Positions 1 to 5,839 of a DNA stretch of 8,229 bases are shown in pieces. Under the pieces are notes generated by a model, which was not told the DNA's origin, did not search any database, and saw nothing but the letters and a program-made list of their open reading frames with translations. The translations under genes and the position numbers were made by a program. Source of the DNA: Acidobacteriota bacterium (GTDB lineage: Bacteria; Acidobacteriota; Thermoanaerobaculia; Multivoradales; JAHEKO01); NCBI GenBank assembly GCA_030610025.1, contig JAUWSP010000103.1, positions 1 through 8,229 of the forward strand, in the 5' to 3' direction. How positions within the stretch are numbered: the first letter of the stretch is position 1; each line of letters starts with the position of its first letter.

Positions 1-3
1 ATC

Positions 4-987
4 TTGAGCATTGCCAAGAAACTCCAACATTGCGAGATTCTTGCGCCGTTCGACGACGCTCTTCTCGCGCAATTGGCGTCCTGCGGGACCATTCAGCGCC
101 ACCAACCCAACGAAGAGATCTTCAGCCAGGGCAATCCGGCCGAGGCCCTCTATGTCATCAGCAAGGGCGCGGTGCGTCTGCAACGCGACACCCAGCTTGG
201 ACCGTTCACCCTGGCGACGATGAACCGCGGTGACCTGTTCGGCGATCGATTCCTGCTGGAGCCGGCGGAGCGCAATTTGACCGCTCTCGCCGAGACTCGC
301 GCCGAGTTGGTGGCTCTCGACATGGTTCGGCTTCGAGAGCTTGCCGAAGCTCGACCCTCGTTCGAAATGGCCCTCTCCTGGACGCTGTGGAAGGGACTTT
401 CCCTGAAGCTGCGCGGTTCGAACCAGAAGCTGGCCGAGTTCTTCGCCTCAGATGCCGTTCCGAAGAACGAATCCGGACCCGCTACGAGCCAGCCACCCAA
501 GCGAGCGGGCTTTCGGGTCGACATGGCAGCCAAGCGCGACCTTTTCGACGAGCAGCGGTTGACCCCGATGGAGATCAACTTCCTGGCCTCGCTGTCGCGC
601 GAGGAGAGCTACGGCCCAGCCGAAGCGATCTTTCGTGAAGGTGACCCAGGCGAGACCCTGTATGTCGTGCTCGATGGCACGGTCCTGATCAGCAAGTTCA
701 TTCCGGGCGGGGGAGACGAAGGATTGGCTTTTCTGGGTCGGGGTGAGTACTTCGGCGAGATGGCGGTCATGGACCATCTGCCACGCTCTGCCAGCGCCAG
801 CGCACACACTTCCGGTGCCGTGGTTCTCGCCATTGGGCGCAGTGTCGCGGAGGGCATTCTCGATATCCAGAAAGCCTCCTCCACCCGGTTGCTCAAGCTG
901 CTCTGCTCCATGGCTTCTCGGCGGCTCCTGGAGAGCGACGACAAGCTCGTTGGGTGGTTTCTCTTGTCGGCCGGCCACGGCAACTAG
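4..987 (+). CDS. Protein with two cyclic-nucleotide-binding (CNB) domains, no DNA-binding domain
   Basis: This is probably a cytoplasmic cyclic-nucleotide-responsive regulatory or sensor subunit. Two CNB beta-barrels are visible. The first spans about residues 5-125, with a degenerate phosphate-binding cassette (FGD at 79-81, ER at 89-90). The second spans about residues 178-310, with a near-canonical cassette (FGEMA at 250-254, PRSAS at 260-264), so the second site is the better candidate for real cNMP binding. They are joined by a Pro/Ser/Gly-rich linker at about 150-168. After the second barrel there is only a short helix and tail, with no helix-turn-helix, kinase, channel or transporter domain. 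It therefore does not look like a CRP-type transcription factor. I placed the start at TTG 4 because the following residues look like the usual N-terminal helix of a CNB domain, but the frame is open to the window edge and the gene could begin upstream. Its ligand and partner are unknown. It converges on mutY. Confidence 0.85.
   Translation: MSIAKKLQHCEILAPFDDALLAQLASCGTIQRHQPNEEIFSQGNPAEALYVISKGAVRLQRDTQLGPFTLATMNRGDLFGDRFLLEPAERNLTALAETRAELVALDMVRLRELAEARPSFEMALSWTLWKGLSLKLRGSNQKLAEFFASDAVPKNESGPATSQPPKRAGFRVDMAAKRDLFDEQRLTPMEINFLASLSREESYGPAEAIFREGDPGETLYVVLDGTVLISKFIPGGGDEGLAFLGRGEYFGEMAVMDHLPRSASASAHTSGAVVLAIGRSVAEGILDIQKASSTRLLKLLCSMASRRLLESDDKLVGWFLLSAGHGN
984..987. other. Shared stop-codon palindrome of two convergent genes
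   Basis: The tetramer CTAG supplies TAG on both strands: 985-987 ends the CNB gene on the + strand and 984-986 ends mutY on the - strand. The two coding regions therefore overlap by four bases, leaving no room for an intergenic terminator. Any terminator of either gene must lie inside the other. Confidence 0.95.
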
Positions 988-2057
988 GTGTCGAGCAGCC
1001 TCAACACCTTTCCAACCAGGCCGGTCGTCGGCACCCCGGCCAGATCCGAGCGGCGAAACCAGCCCGCCTCTGGACCCTCTGCCACCTCGTTGTCAGAGCT
1101 CAACTTCGCCTCGACCACCTCGATCTGAAACGACCGGTTGGTGACGCCGTGGCGTACTCGGCCTCTTTGAGGCCCGACTTTCCAGCGACCTCCGTACCGC
1201 TGTCCGAAAGCCTCTTCCGAACCTTCTTTGGGCTCCCCGTCTATCCAGGGAAGCTCCCAGAGGCCAGCCATGCGGGCGCTGTCACCCGGGCGCCGGAAGA
1301 GAAGTACGCTTCCTCCGCTCTCGACCACCGCTACGCGCCGACGCTGTCGCAGCACGGGCGCCTTGCGGCCTGCCGCTGGATATCGCTCTGGCTCGCCTGC
1401 GGCTGCTGCAAGACAGTCCTTTTCAAGTGGGCATATCGAGCACCGGGGTCTGCGAGGACGACAGATCGCGGCACCGATCTCCATGATTGCTTGATTGCTG
1501 TCACCGGGTCGGTCGAAGTCGAGCAGCTCCCGCGCTTTTGCTTCGATCGCTCGCCATCCGGCGCTCTTCTTCGGGCTTTCTTTGAGAGCCAACAGCCTCG
1601 CGACGACACGCATCACGTTGCCGTCGATGGCGGGCTCTCGAACCGCGAGAACAATGCTGGCAATGGCCGCTGCTGTGTAGCGTCCAACCCCCGGTAACTC
1701 GAGCCATTCCTCGACCGTGGTCGGAAACGACCCTCCCGCCGCGACGATCAGCCGGGCCGCGGCATGGAGGCGTCTCGCCCGTTGGTAATAACCCAAGCCT
1801 GACCATTTGCCCAGAACGGCCTCGACATCCGCCGATGCCAGGGCCTCCACCGACGGAAAGCTCTCGATGAAGCTCTCGAAATAGGGTCTGGCCGTCTCGA
1901 CTCGGGTTTGCTGGAGCATGACCTCGGAAACCCAGACCGGATAAGGCTCCCGCGACCGACGCCAGGGCAGGTCTCTTTGCTGCTCATCGAACCAGGCCAG
2001 CAGGTCCCGACGCTGCTCGGCCAGGTTCTCGCCAGCGTTTTCTGCCATCTCTGACAT
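984..2057 (-). CDS. mutY: A/G-specific adenine DNA glycosylase MutY
   Basis: MutY removes adenine mispaired with 8-oxoguanine in base-excision repair. Numbered from the ATG at 2057 (357 aa), the glycosylase domain carries the catalytic Glu in SEVMLQQTRV (about residue 45). It also has the helix-hairpin-helix LPGVGRYTAAAI and the catalytic Asp in AIDGNVMRVVAR (about 145). A complete 4Fe-4S motif C-X6-C-X2-C-X5-C follows (Cys 199, 206, 209, 215). A C-terminal NUDIX-like 8-oxoG recognition domain runs from about residue 235 (LLFRRPGDSARMAGLWELPW) to the end. The reading frame stays open to a GTG at 2126, which would add 23 residues with no family counterpart. A GGAGGAG lies 16 nt before that GTG, farther than is usual. 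With the ATG at 2057 or 2048, the conserved LPW falls at about residue 30, close to E. coli MutY, so I prefer a short start. All key residues are intact. The stop overlaps that of the convergent CNB gene. Confidence 0.96.
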   Translation of the reverse strand: MSEMAENAGENLAEQRRDLLAWFDEQQRDLPWRRSREPYPVWVSEVMLQQTRVETARPYFESFIESFPSVEALASADVEAVLGKWSGLGYYQRARRLHAAARLIVAAGGSFPTTVEEWLELPGVGRYTAAAIASIVLAVREPAIDGNVMRVVARLLALKESPKKSAGWRAIEAKARELLDFDRPGDSNQAIMEIGAAICRPRRPRCSICPLEKDCLAAAAGEPERYPAAGRKAPVLRQRRRVAVVESGGSVLLFRRPGDSARMAGLWELPWIDGEPKEGSEEAFGQRYGGRWKVGPQRGRVRHGVTNRSFQIEVVEAKLSSDNEVAEGPEAGWFRRSDLAGVPTTGLVGKVLRLLDT

Positions 2058-2215
2058 AGCAATCGAAGACGTCTCTGCCAAAATTGCCGCACTGCGCCAT
2101 TCTGGCGTCCAAGAAGGAACCTCCACGCCCGATTCTATCGGTCTCCTCCGACCGCGCCCTCCGGGGAAAGGGCTTGCGGGGGAGGTCTCGCAGTTGGTGG
2201 GTGTTTGTGGTGTTA

Positions 2216-2233
2216 CCCCTGTTTACCTAGGGG
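2216..2233. repeat. Short inverted repeat CCCCT-N8-AGGGG
   Basis: Perfect 5-bp arms (2216-2220 and 2229-2233) flank an 8-nt loop in the mutY/sppA intergenic region. It could be an operator or a small hairpin in an RNA leader. There is no adjacent T-tract, so it is not an intrinsic terminator. Chance occurrence is possible. Confidence 0.3.
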
Positions 2234-2323
2234 ACTTTGGCAGGCTAGATTGACATGTGCCGCACTCTTGCGAATCCGGCAATAGGGGTGGGAATGTTGA
2301 TGAAGGGAAACCTCCCCGTAAGC

Positions 2324-2343
2324 CTTGTGACAACTTTCACAAG
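2324..2343. promoter_or_regulatory. CRP/FNR-family operator-like palindrome TGTGA-N6-TCACA
   Basis: Perfect 7-bp arms, CTTGTGA (2324-2330) and TCACAAG (2337-2343), surround a 6-nt centre. The inner half-sites TGTGA (2326-2330) and TCACA (2337-2341) match the E. coli CRP consensus exactly, with the correct 6-bp spacing. The palindrome's centre is about 103 bp before the sppA start codon and about 276 bp before the mutY ATG. The match is direct. That a CRP-like regulator binds here is inference, since the nearby CNB protein has no DNA-binding domain and the regulator would have to be encoded elsewhere. Confidence 0.6.
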
Positions 2344-2436
2344 CAAGTCTCGTGCCCACACGCCCAAGAATCCGTTCGAGAGGCTGGAATCTGGACTTCT
2401 TCCACCGTTTCTGGGACAGTTCACGACTCAGGGATC

Positions 2437-4155
2437 ATGAAAAAACTCCTGGTCATCTTCCTCCTGCTGCTCGCTTTGGCCGTGCTGCTTGCCGCGGTGG
2501 GAATCCTCGTGTCCCGTGGTGGTGCCACGTTGCCAGGCGAGAAGATCCTCACCCTGACTCTCGACAGACCCGTCCATGACTATCTGGAAGCTCCATCTTT
2601 TTCCTGGATCCGGCGTGGCTCACCCCAGAGCCTGGCAGATGTCTGGGTCGGGCTTGCCCGCGCACGCGACGATCCGCAGGTCCTGGGTCTCTCGGTCTAC
2701 TTGAGGAATGCCCGATTCGGCTTTGGGAAGGCCCAGGAATTGCGCTCCCTGCTGGAGAGCTTTCGAGAGTCCGACAAGTTCGTAAAGTGCTTCCTGGAGA
2801 CCGCGGGTGAGGGCACCAACGGAACCATGGCGTACTTCCTGGTCAGTGCCTGTGACCACATAACGCTGGCCCCCCTGGGTGATGTGAACCTGGTCGGGCT
2901 ATTCTCCGATGCCTATTTTCTTCGAGGCACGCTGGAGAAGTTGAAGATCGAAACCGATTTCTCTCACGTCGGGCAATACAAAAGTGCCGCGGAGCAATTC
3001 ACCGACATCGCACACTCACCAGCCGCCAAAGAAGCCCTGTCGAGCGTTCTGGATGATCTTTTCGATCAAATCGTCACTACCATCGCCGAAGACCGCGAGC
3101 TCGAGGTGGAAGCGGTTCGAAACCTCATCGACAGGGCTCCCCTAACCGCAGACGAGGCCTTGCAGGAGGGCCTCGTGGACAGCCTGGGCTACCCCGATGA
3201 ATACGAGGCAGGCCTCTCCGAGCTCTCTTCCGAGGAGCCCCGCCTGGTGCCGCTGTCCGATTACGCGCCGCCCAGCAGGCCGCTTACCGGCAGCAGGGTC
3301 GCCGTGGTCTTCGCACAGGGCACCATCGTGCGAGGCTCGAACGGTACCGATCCGTGGTCACAACAGCGATATGCCGGGTCCGAGTCTCTCGGGGCGATCC
3401 TCCGCGAGTTGGCCGAAGATCCCGATGTCTCCGCTGTCGTACTGCGGGTAGACAGTCCAGGGGGGTCTGCCCTGGCATCGGACCTGATGTTGAGAGAAGT
3501 CATCCGTCTGGCCGAACGCAAACCGGTCGTCGTGTCCATGTCGGATGTCGCCGCCTCTGGCGGCTACTACATCGCCAGCAAGGCCACCGGGATCGTGGCT
3601 GAACCCGCCACCATCACCGGTTCGATCGGAGTCATCGGGGGTAAGTTCGTCCTGCGCCGTTTTCAGGAGGATCTCCTGGGCATCACGCACGACACCCTCG
3701 CGCGGGGAGCCAACGCCGATTTCTTTTCCACCCTGGATCATTTCTCCCCTGAGCAGGCGGAGCTTTATGAGCGGCTCATGCGGCGGATCTACGACGTCTT
3801 CGTGGGGCATGTGGCCGACGGTCGAGAGATGACCCGAGAGGCCGTCGACGCTGTGGCGCAGGGGAGGATCTGGACTGGGAGACAGGCTCTCGATCTCGGC
3901 CTTGTCGACCAGTTGGGCGGGCTCGATGTGGCGCTGGATCTGGCACGCCGGGAAGCTGGTCTCGAAGCGGGAGAGGCGACCGCGATCGACTTCTACCCCC
4001 GACCTCCATCCTTGATGGACTTCTTCAGCCAGAGCCTCGAGCCCTTCCTGGGTCGGCCTACTGCCGAAAGCCTCCTCCTCAGATCCCTTCCCTCGGCTCC
4101 GATGCCCCTGGAGGTTCCGCCAGAGCTTCTGGAGTCTTTGGTTGATTTCGACTGA
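2437..4155 (+). CDS. sppA: Signal peptide peptidase SppA, long (67K) form, S49 family
   Basis: SppA is a membrane-anchored serine protease that degrades cleaved signal peptides. The 572-aa product starts with MKKLL and one hydrophobic segment (about residues 4-26), a typical signal-anchor that places the protease domains outside the cytoplasmic membrane. Two tandem S49 domains follow. The N-terminal one carries the catalytic Lys at position 182 (VGQYKSAAE). The C-terminal one carries RVDSPGG (337-343) and the nucleophile Ser374 in AASGGYYIAS. The Lys-Ser spacing of 192 compares with 200 in E. coli SppA (K209/S409), so the dyad is intact. The start at 2437 is chosen because the signal-anchor begins there. 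The frame is open 60 codons further upstream to 2257, but those residues are hydrophilic and would bury the anchor. The ribosome-binding site is weak (AGGG 3 nt before ATG). A CRP-like operator lies upstream, and dnaA follows after 153 nt. Confidence 0.95.
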   Translation: MKKLLVIFLLLLALAVLLAAVGILVSRGGATLPGEKILTLTLDRPVHDYLEAPSFSWIRRGSPQSLADVWVGLARARDDPQVLGLSVYLRNARFGFGKAQELRSLLESFRESDKFVKCFLETAGEGTNGTMAYFLVSACDHITLAPLGDVNLVGLFSDAYFLRGTLEKLKIETDFSHVGQYKSAAEQFTDIAHSPAAKEALSSVLDDLFDQIVTTIAEDRELEVEAVRNLIDRAPLTADEALQEGLVDSLGYPDEYEAGLSELSSEEPRLVPLSDYAPPSRPLTGSRVAVVFAQGTIVRGSNGTDPWSQQRYAGSESLGAILRELAEDPDVSAVVLRVDSPGGSALASDLMLREVIRLAERKPVVVSMSDVAASGGYYIASKATGIVAEPATITGSIGVIGGKFVLRRFQEDLLGITHDTLARGANADFFSTLDHFSPEQAELYERLMRRIYDVFVGHVADGREMTREAVDAVAQGRIWTGRQALDLGLVDQLGGLDVALDLARREAGLEAGEATAIDFYPRPPSLMDFFSQSLEPFLGRPTAESLLLRSLPSAPMPLEVPPELLESLVDFD

Positions 4156-4174
4156 ATCGCCCCCACCGGCCCAC

Positions 4175-4202
4175 TTGCCCGAGATTCTCGCTGTGTTATC
4201 AT
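4175..4202 (+). promoter_or_regulatory. Candidate sigma70-type promoter for dnaA
   Basis: TTGCCC (4175-4180) and TATCAT (4197-4202) are separated by 16 nt and match the -35 and -10 consensus at 4/6 and 5/6 positions. Transcription would begin near 4209, giving a leader of about 100 nt that contains the DnaA-box pair at 4257-4277. That arrangement would allow DnaA to autoregulate. It is predicted from hexamer matches only. Confidence 0.4.
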
Positions 4203-4245
4203 TCCGCTCGCTTCGACAAGTCTTTTCGGGCGCTTCCAGCACTTG

Positions 4246-4280
4246 CAATCCACAGTTTTTCCACAGGTTGTGGAAAACTG
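4246..4280. promoter_or_regulatory. Upstream DnaA-box cluster with a head-to-head box pair
   Basis: Three 9-mers share the core TCCACA. CAATCCACA (4246-4254, +) matches TTATCCACA at 7/9. TTTTCCACA (4257-4265, +) and the same word on the - strand (4269-4277) match at 8/9. The last two face each other across only GGT. Together they form a near-perfect inverted repeat from 4253 to 4280, broken by one extra T in the left arm. The position 30-60 bp before the dnaA start codon suits both autoregulation and the first half of a bipartite origin. Confidence 0.75.
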
Positions 4281-4308
4281 GTTCATGAGGTCTCCGGGGT
4301 TCTCAAAC

Positions 4309-5592
4309 ATGGCGCATTCTGTTTGGCAGCGTCTCCAATCGAAACTACAGGAAGAGCTCGACCCTGAAGAGTTCTCCACGTGGTTTGCGCCCCTACAGGT
4401 GCACTCCGAGAAGGAAGGTTCTCTCGAGCTAGTCGCGCCCAACAGACGCTTTCTCCTGGCACTGGAAGAAAGCTACAGGATGACCATCGAACAGGTTGTC
4501 TCGAGCCTGGAAGGACCGTCGTATCGCGTTCTGTTTACCGTCCGCGAAGGCGACACGGCCGCGACCGATATTGCGAGCTCACAGTTCAACCCCAGGTATG
4601 AATTCCAGTCCTTTGTGGTTGGTAACTCCAACCAATTCGCTCACGCGGCGGCTCGCGCCATTGCCGAGAACCCGGCGCGTAGCTACAACCCCCTGTTCCT
4701 CTACGGTGGTGTCGGGCTGGGCAAGACCCACCTGTTGCATGCCATTGGGCACACGATTCACCGAAAACACTCCAATCTGCTCGTGATGTACCTGCCCGCC
4801 GAGCAGTTCGTCAACGAGCTCATCAGCTCCCTGCGCTTCAATCGGATGCCCGATTTCCGGGAGCGGTACCGAAATATCGACGTCTTCATGGTGGACGATA
4901 TCCAGTTCTTGGCCAATAAGGAGCGCACGCAAGAGGAGTTCTTCCACACGTTCAATACCCTTTACTCGAGCCAGCGTCAGATCGTTCTGTCTTCCGATTC
5001 TTCACCACGCAATATCCCCGCCCTGGAGGAACGACTCAGAAGCCGATTCGAATGGGGCCTGATCGCCGACATCCAGCCGCCGGATCTGGAGACCAAGGTC
5101 GCCATCTTGAGACGCAAGGCCGACCAGGAGGGGGTCGCCCTCTCCGATGACGTCGCCCTCTTCATCGCCCGCCAGGTGAAATCCAACATCCGCGAGCTCG
5201 AGGGAATGCTCAACAGGGTCGTCGCTTTCTCTTCACTGACCGGTAAACCCCTCTCCCTGGACCTCGTAAAGGAAACCCTCAAAGACATCCTGCCAGCCGA
5301 CTACCAACGGGTCCTTGCGCCCGAGATCATCAAGTTCGTAGCTCGTCACTATGGTCTCAAGGTGAGCGAGATCAAGAGTCGCAACAACGCCAAACAGATC
5401 GCCTTTCCCAGACAAGTGGCCATGTACCTGTGCAAACAACTCACCGAGTTGTCCTTTCCGGATATCGGTAAGCACTTCAACAACAAACACCACTCCACGG
5501 TCATGTACTCCGTGGACAAGATCGAGAAGCTCCGAGCCGAAGACTCCGACCTCGACCGGACCCTACATAGCATCTCCCAGCACTTCTCCTGA
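4309..5592 (+). CDS. dnaA: Chromosomal replication initiator protein DnaA
   Basis: DnaA is the AAA+ initiator that binds DnaA boxes and melts oriC. The 427-aa product has domain I at about 1-80 (VWQRLQSKLQEEL...FSTWFAPL) and a very short domain II linker (about 81-93). The AAA+ domain III follows, with Walker A GGVGLGKT (133-140), Walker B DVFMVDD (191-197), the Arg-finger region SRFEWG (245-250) and sensor II NIRELEG (293-299). Domain IV carries PRQVAMYL and the helix-turn-helix FNNKHHSTV (390-398). The start at ATG 4309 aligns with the N-terminus of known DnaA proteins. An ATG at 4285 and a TTG at 4243 are in frame, but the TTG would put the DnaA boxes inside the coding region. Domain IV is unusual: the position equivalent to E. 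coli Arg399 is Asn360, and the Asp433 equivalent is His394. The next gene is dnaN, after the origin spacer. Confidence 0.98.
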   Translation: MAHSVWQRLQSKLQEELDPEEFSTWFAPLQVHSEKEGSLELVAPNRRFLLALEESYRMTIEQVVSSLEGPSYRVLFTVREGDTAATDIASSQFNPRYEFQSFVVGNSNQFAHAAARAIAENPARSYNPLFLYGGVGLGKTHLLHAIGHTIHRKHSNLLVMYLPAEQFVNELISSLRFNRMPDFRERYRNIDVFMVDDIQFLANKERTQEEFFHTFNTLYSSQRQIVLSSDSSPRNIPALEERLRSRFEWGLIADIQPPDLETKVAILRRKADQEGVALSDDVALFIARQVKSNIRELEGMLNRVVAFSSLTGKPLSLDLVKETLKDILPADYQRVLAPEIIKFVARHYGLKVSEIKSRNNAKQIAFPRQVAMYLCKQLTELSFPDIGKHFNNKHHSTVMYSVDKIEKLRAEDSDLDRTLHSISQHFS

Positions 5593-5634
5593 TCGCTCCC
5601 GGAATCTGGTCTGTTGACAAGTTGTGGTCCGATC

Positions 5635-5700
5635 TGTGGATGCCCTGTGGAAAGCACTCGGGCTAGCTTTTTTTTCCGCACCTTCCACACTCGATGCACA
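5635..5700. promoter_or_regulatory. Downstream DnaA-box-like cluster
   Basis: Four degenerate sites lie in 66 bp. On the - strand: GCATCCACA (5635-5643) and CTTTCCACA (5646-5654). On the + strand: CCTTCCACA (5681-5689) and CGATGCACA (5692-5700). The first three retain the TCCACA core seen in the upstream cluster but diverge in the first three bases of the E. coli consensus. The fourth fits TTATNCACA at 7/9. Individually they are weak; the density of the core word in one short spacer is the evidence. Confidence 0.55.
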
Positions 5701-5752
5701 GCCTCGTTCCGCTATCTGATGAGGCTCGCAAGGCTCTTCAGTATGAATGGTT

Positions 5753-5781
5753 TGCGGTAGTTTTAGTGCTTTTCAACCGCA
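5753..5781. repeat. Inverted repeat TGCGGT-N17-ACCGCA next to the trio tract
   Basis: Perfect 6-bp arms at 5753-5758 and 5776-5781 enclose 17 nt, directly before the (CTA)6 tract. It may be a protein-binding palindrome at the border of the unwinding region, or a chance match. The right arm overlaps the degenerate box TTTTCAACC (5770-5778). Confidence 0.35.
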
Positions 5782-5782
5782 T

Positions 5783-5800
5783 CTACTACTACTACTACTA
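5783..5800 (-). repeat. (CTA)6 tract: candidate DnaA-trio origin-melting element
   Basis: There are six perfect tandem copies of CTA on the + strand. The - strand therefore reads 3'-GAT-5' six times, the preferred form of the DnaA-trio motif (3'-[G/A]A[T/C]-5') that binds the DnaA filament on single-stranded DNA. It lies in the dnaA-dnaN spacer, 39 bp before the dnaN start. It is followed at once by AT-rich DNA (TGATATATT), in the same orientation relative to dnaA and dnaN as in B. subtilis. A degenerate 9-mer TTTTCAACC (5770-5778, 6/9 to the DnaA box) and a 4-nt gap precede it. The repeat is seen directly; the function is inferred from position and motif. Confidence 0.75.
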
Positions 5801-5809
5801 TGATATATT
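5801..5809. other. AT-rich segment beside the trio tract
   Basis: The nine bases TGATATATT hold only one G/C and directly follow the trio tract in an otherwise GC-rich region. They are the likely start of duplex opening. TATGAT (5799-5804) and TATATT (5804-5809) also resemble -10 elements that could serve dnaN, but no good -35 lies at the right distance. Confidence 0.5.
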
Positions 5810-5827
5810 CAGATCTCTTTCTTAACC

Positions 5828-5834
5828 GGAGAAG
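5828..5834 (+). promoter_or_regulatory. Ribosome-binding site of dnaN
   Basis: GGAGAAG ends 5 nt before the ATG at 5840. It is the clearest Shine-Dalgarno sequence in the window and fixes the dnaN start. Confidence 0.8.
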
Positions 5835-5839
5835 ACCCC

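Larger units (their letters stand above)
2058..2436. other. Divergent intergenic region between mutY and sppA
   Basis: This is a 379-nt stretch between divergently oriented genes, so it should hold the promoters of both. I can see a short inverted repeat (2216-2233) and a perfect CRP-like palindrome (2324-2343). A TTGACA hexamer occurs at 2250-2255, but no convincing -10 lies 16-18 nt after it. On the + strand the sppA frame happens to stay open back to 2257. The codons there encode no recognisable protein sequence, and the hydrophobic signal-anchor begins only at 2437, so I treat this part as untranslated leader. Confidence 0.6.
5593..5839. other. dnaA-dnaN intergenic region, probable oriC
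   Basis: This non-coding spacer is in the classical oriC position. In order it holds DnaA-box-like sites (5635-5700), an 8-T run (5668-5675), an inverted repeat (5753-5781), a (CTA)6 tract (5783-5800), an AT-rich stretch (5801-5809) and the dnaN ribosome-binding site (5828-5834). Box cluster, then triplet tract, then AT-rich DNA on the dnaN side is the same order as the Bacillus subtilis unwinding region, as I recall it. The origin assignment rests on this architecture; no replication data are available here. Confidence 0.8.

Noticed and set aside
1228..1697. Long + strand reading frames opposite mutY
   Set aside because: They are antisense to a fully intact mutY, carry no recognisable motifs, and are expected in GC-rich DNA.
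2250..2280. Perfect TTGACA at 2250-2255 as an sppA promoter -35
   Set aside because: The expected -10 positions read GAATCC or AATCCG, which do not resemble TATAAT.
2281..2343. A riboswitch in the sppA leader
   Set aside because: I looked for conserved aptamer cores and found only the CRP-like palindrome, with no multi-helix architecture.
3358..4248. A 296-codon - strand frame opposite sppA
   Set aside because: SppA on the + strand has its complete catalytic dyad and family motifs. The antisense product has low complexity and no domain.
4243..4308. TTG 4243 or ATG 4285 as the dnaA start
   Set aside because: The TTG would place the DnaA-box pair inside the coding region. The residues before ATG 4309 have no counterpart in known DnaA N-termini. 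ATG 4285 cannot be fully excluded.
5614..5642. TTGACA at 5614-5619 as a -35 element after dnaA
   Set aside because: No -10-like hexamer occurs 16-18 nt downstream, and the region is occupied by box-like sites.
5646..5680. GGAAAGC...GCTTTTTTTTCC with an 8-T run after dnaA, resembling an intrinsic terminator
   Set aside because: The best stem is AAAGC/GCTTT around a 10-nt loop, which is AT-rich and short. The T-run would itself form part of the stem. It is too weak to call as a terminator.
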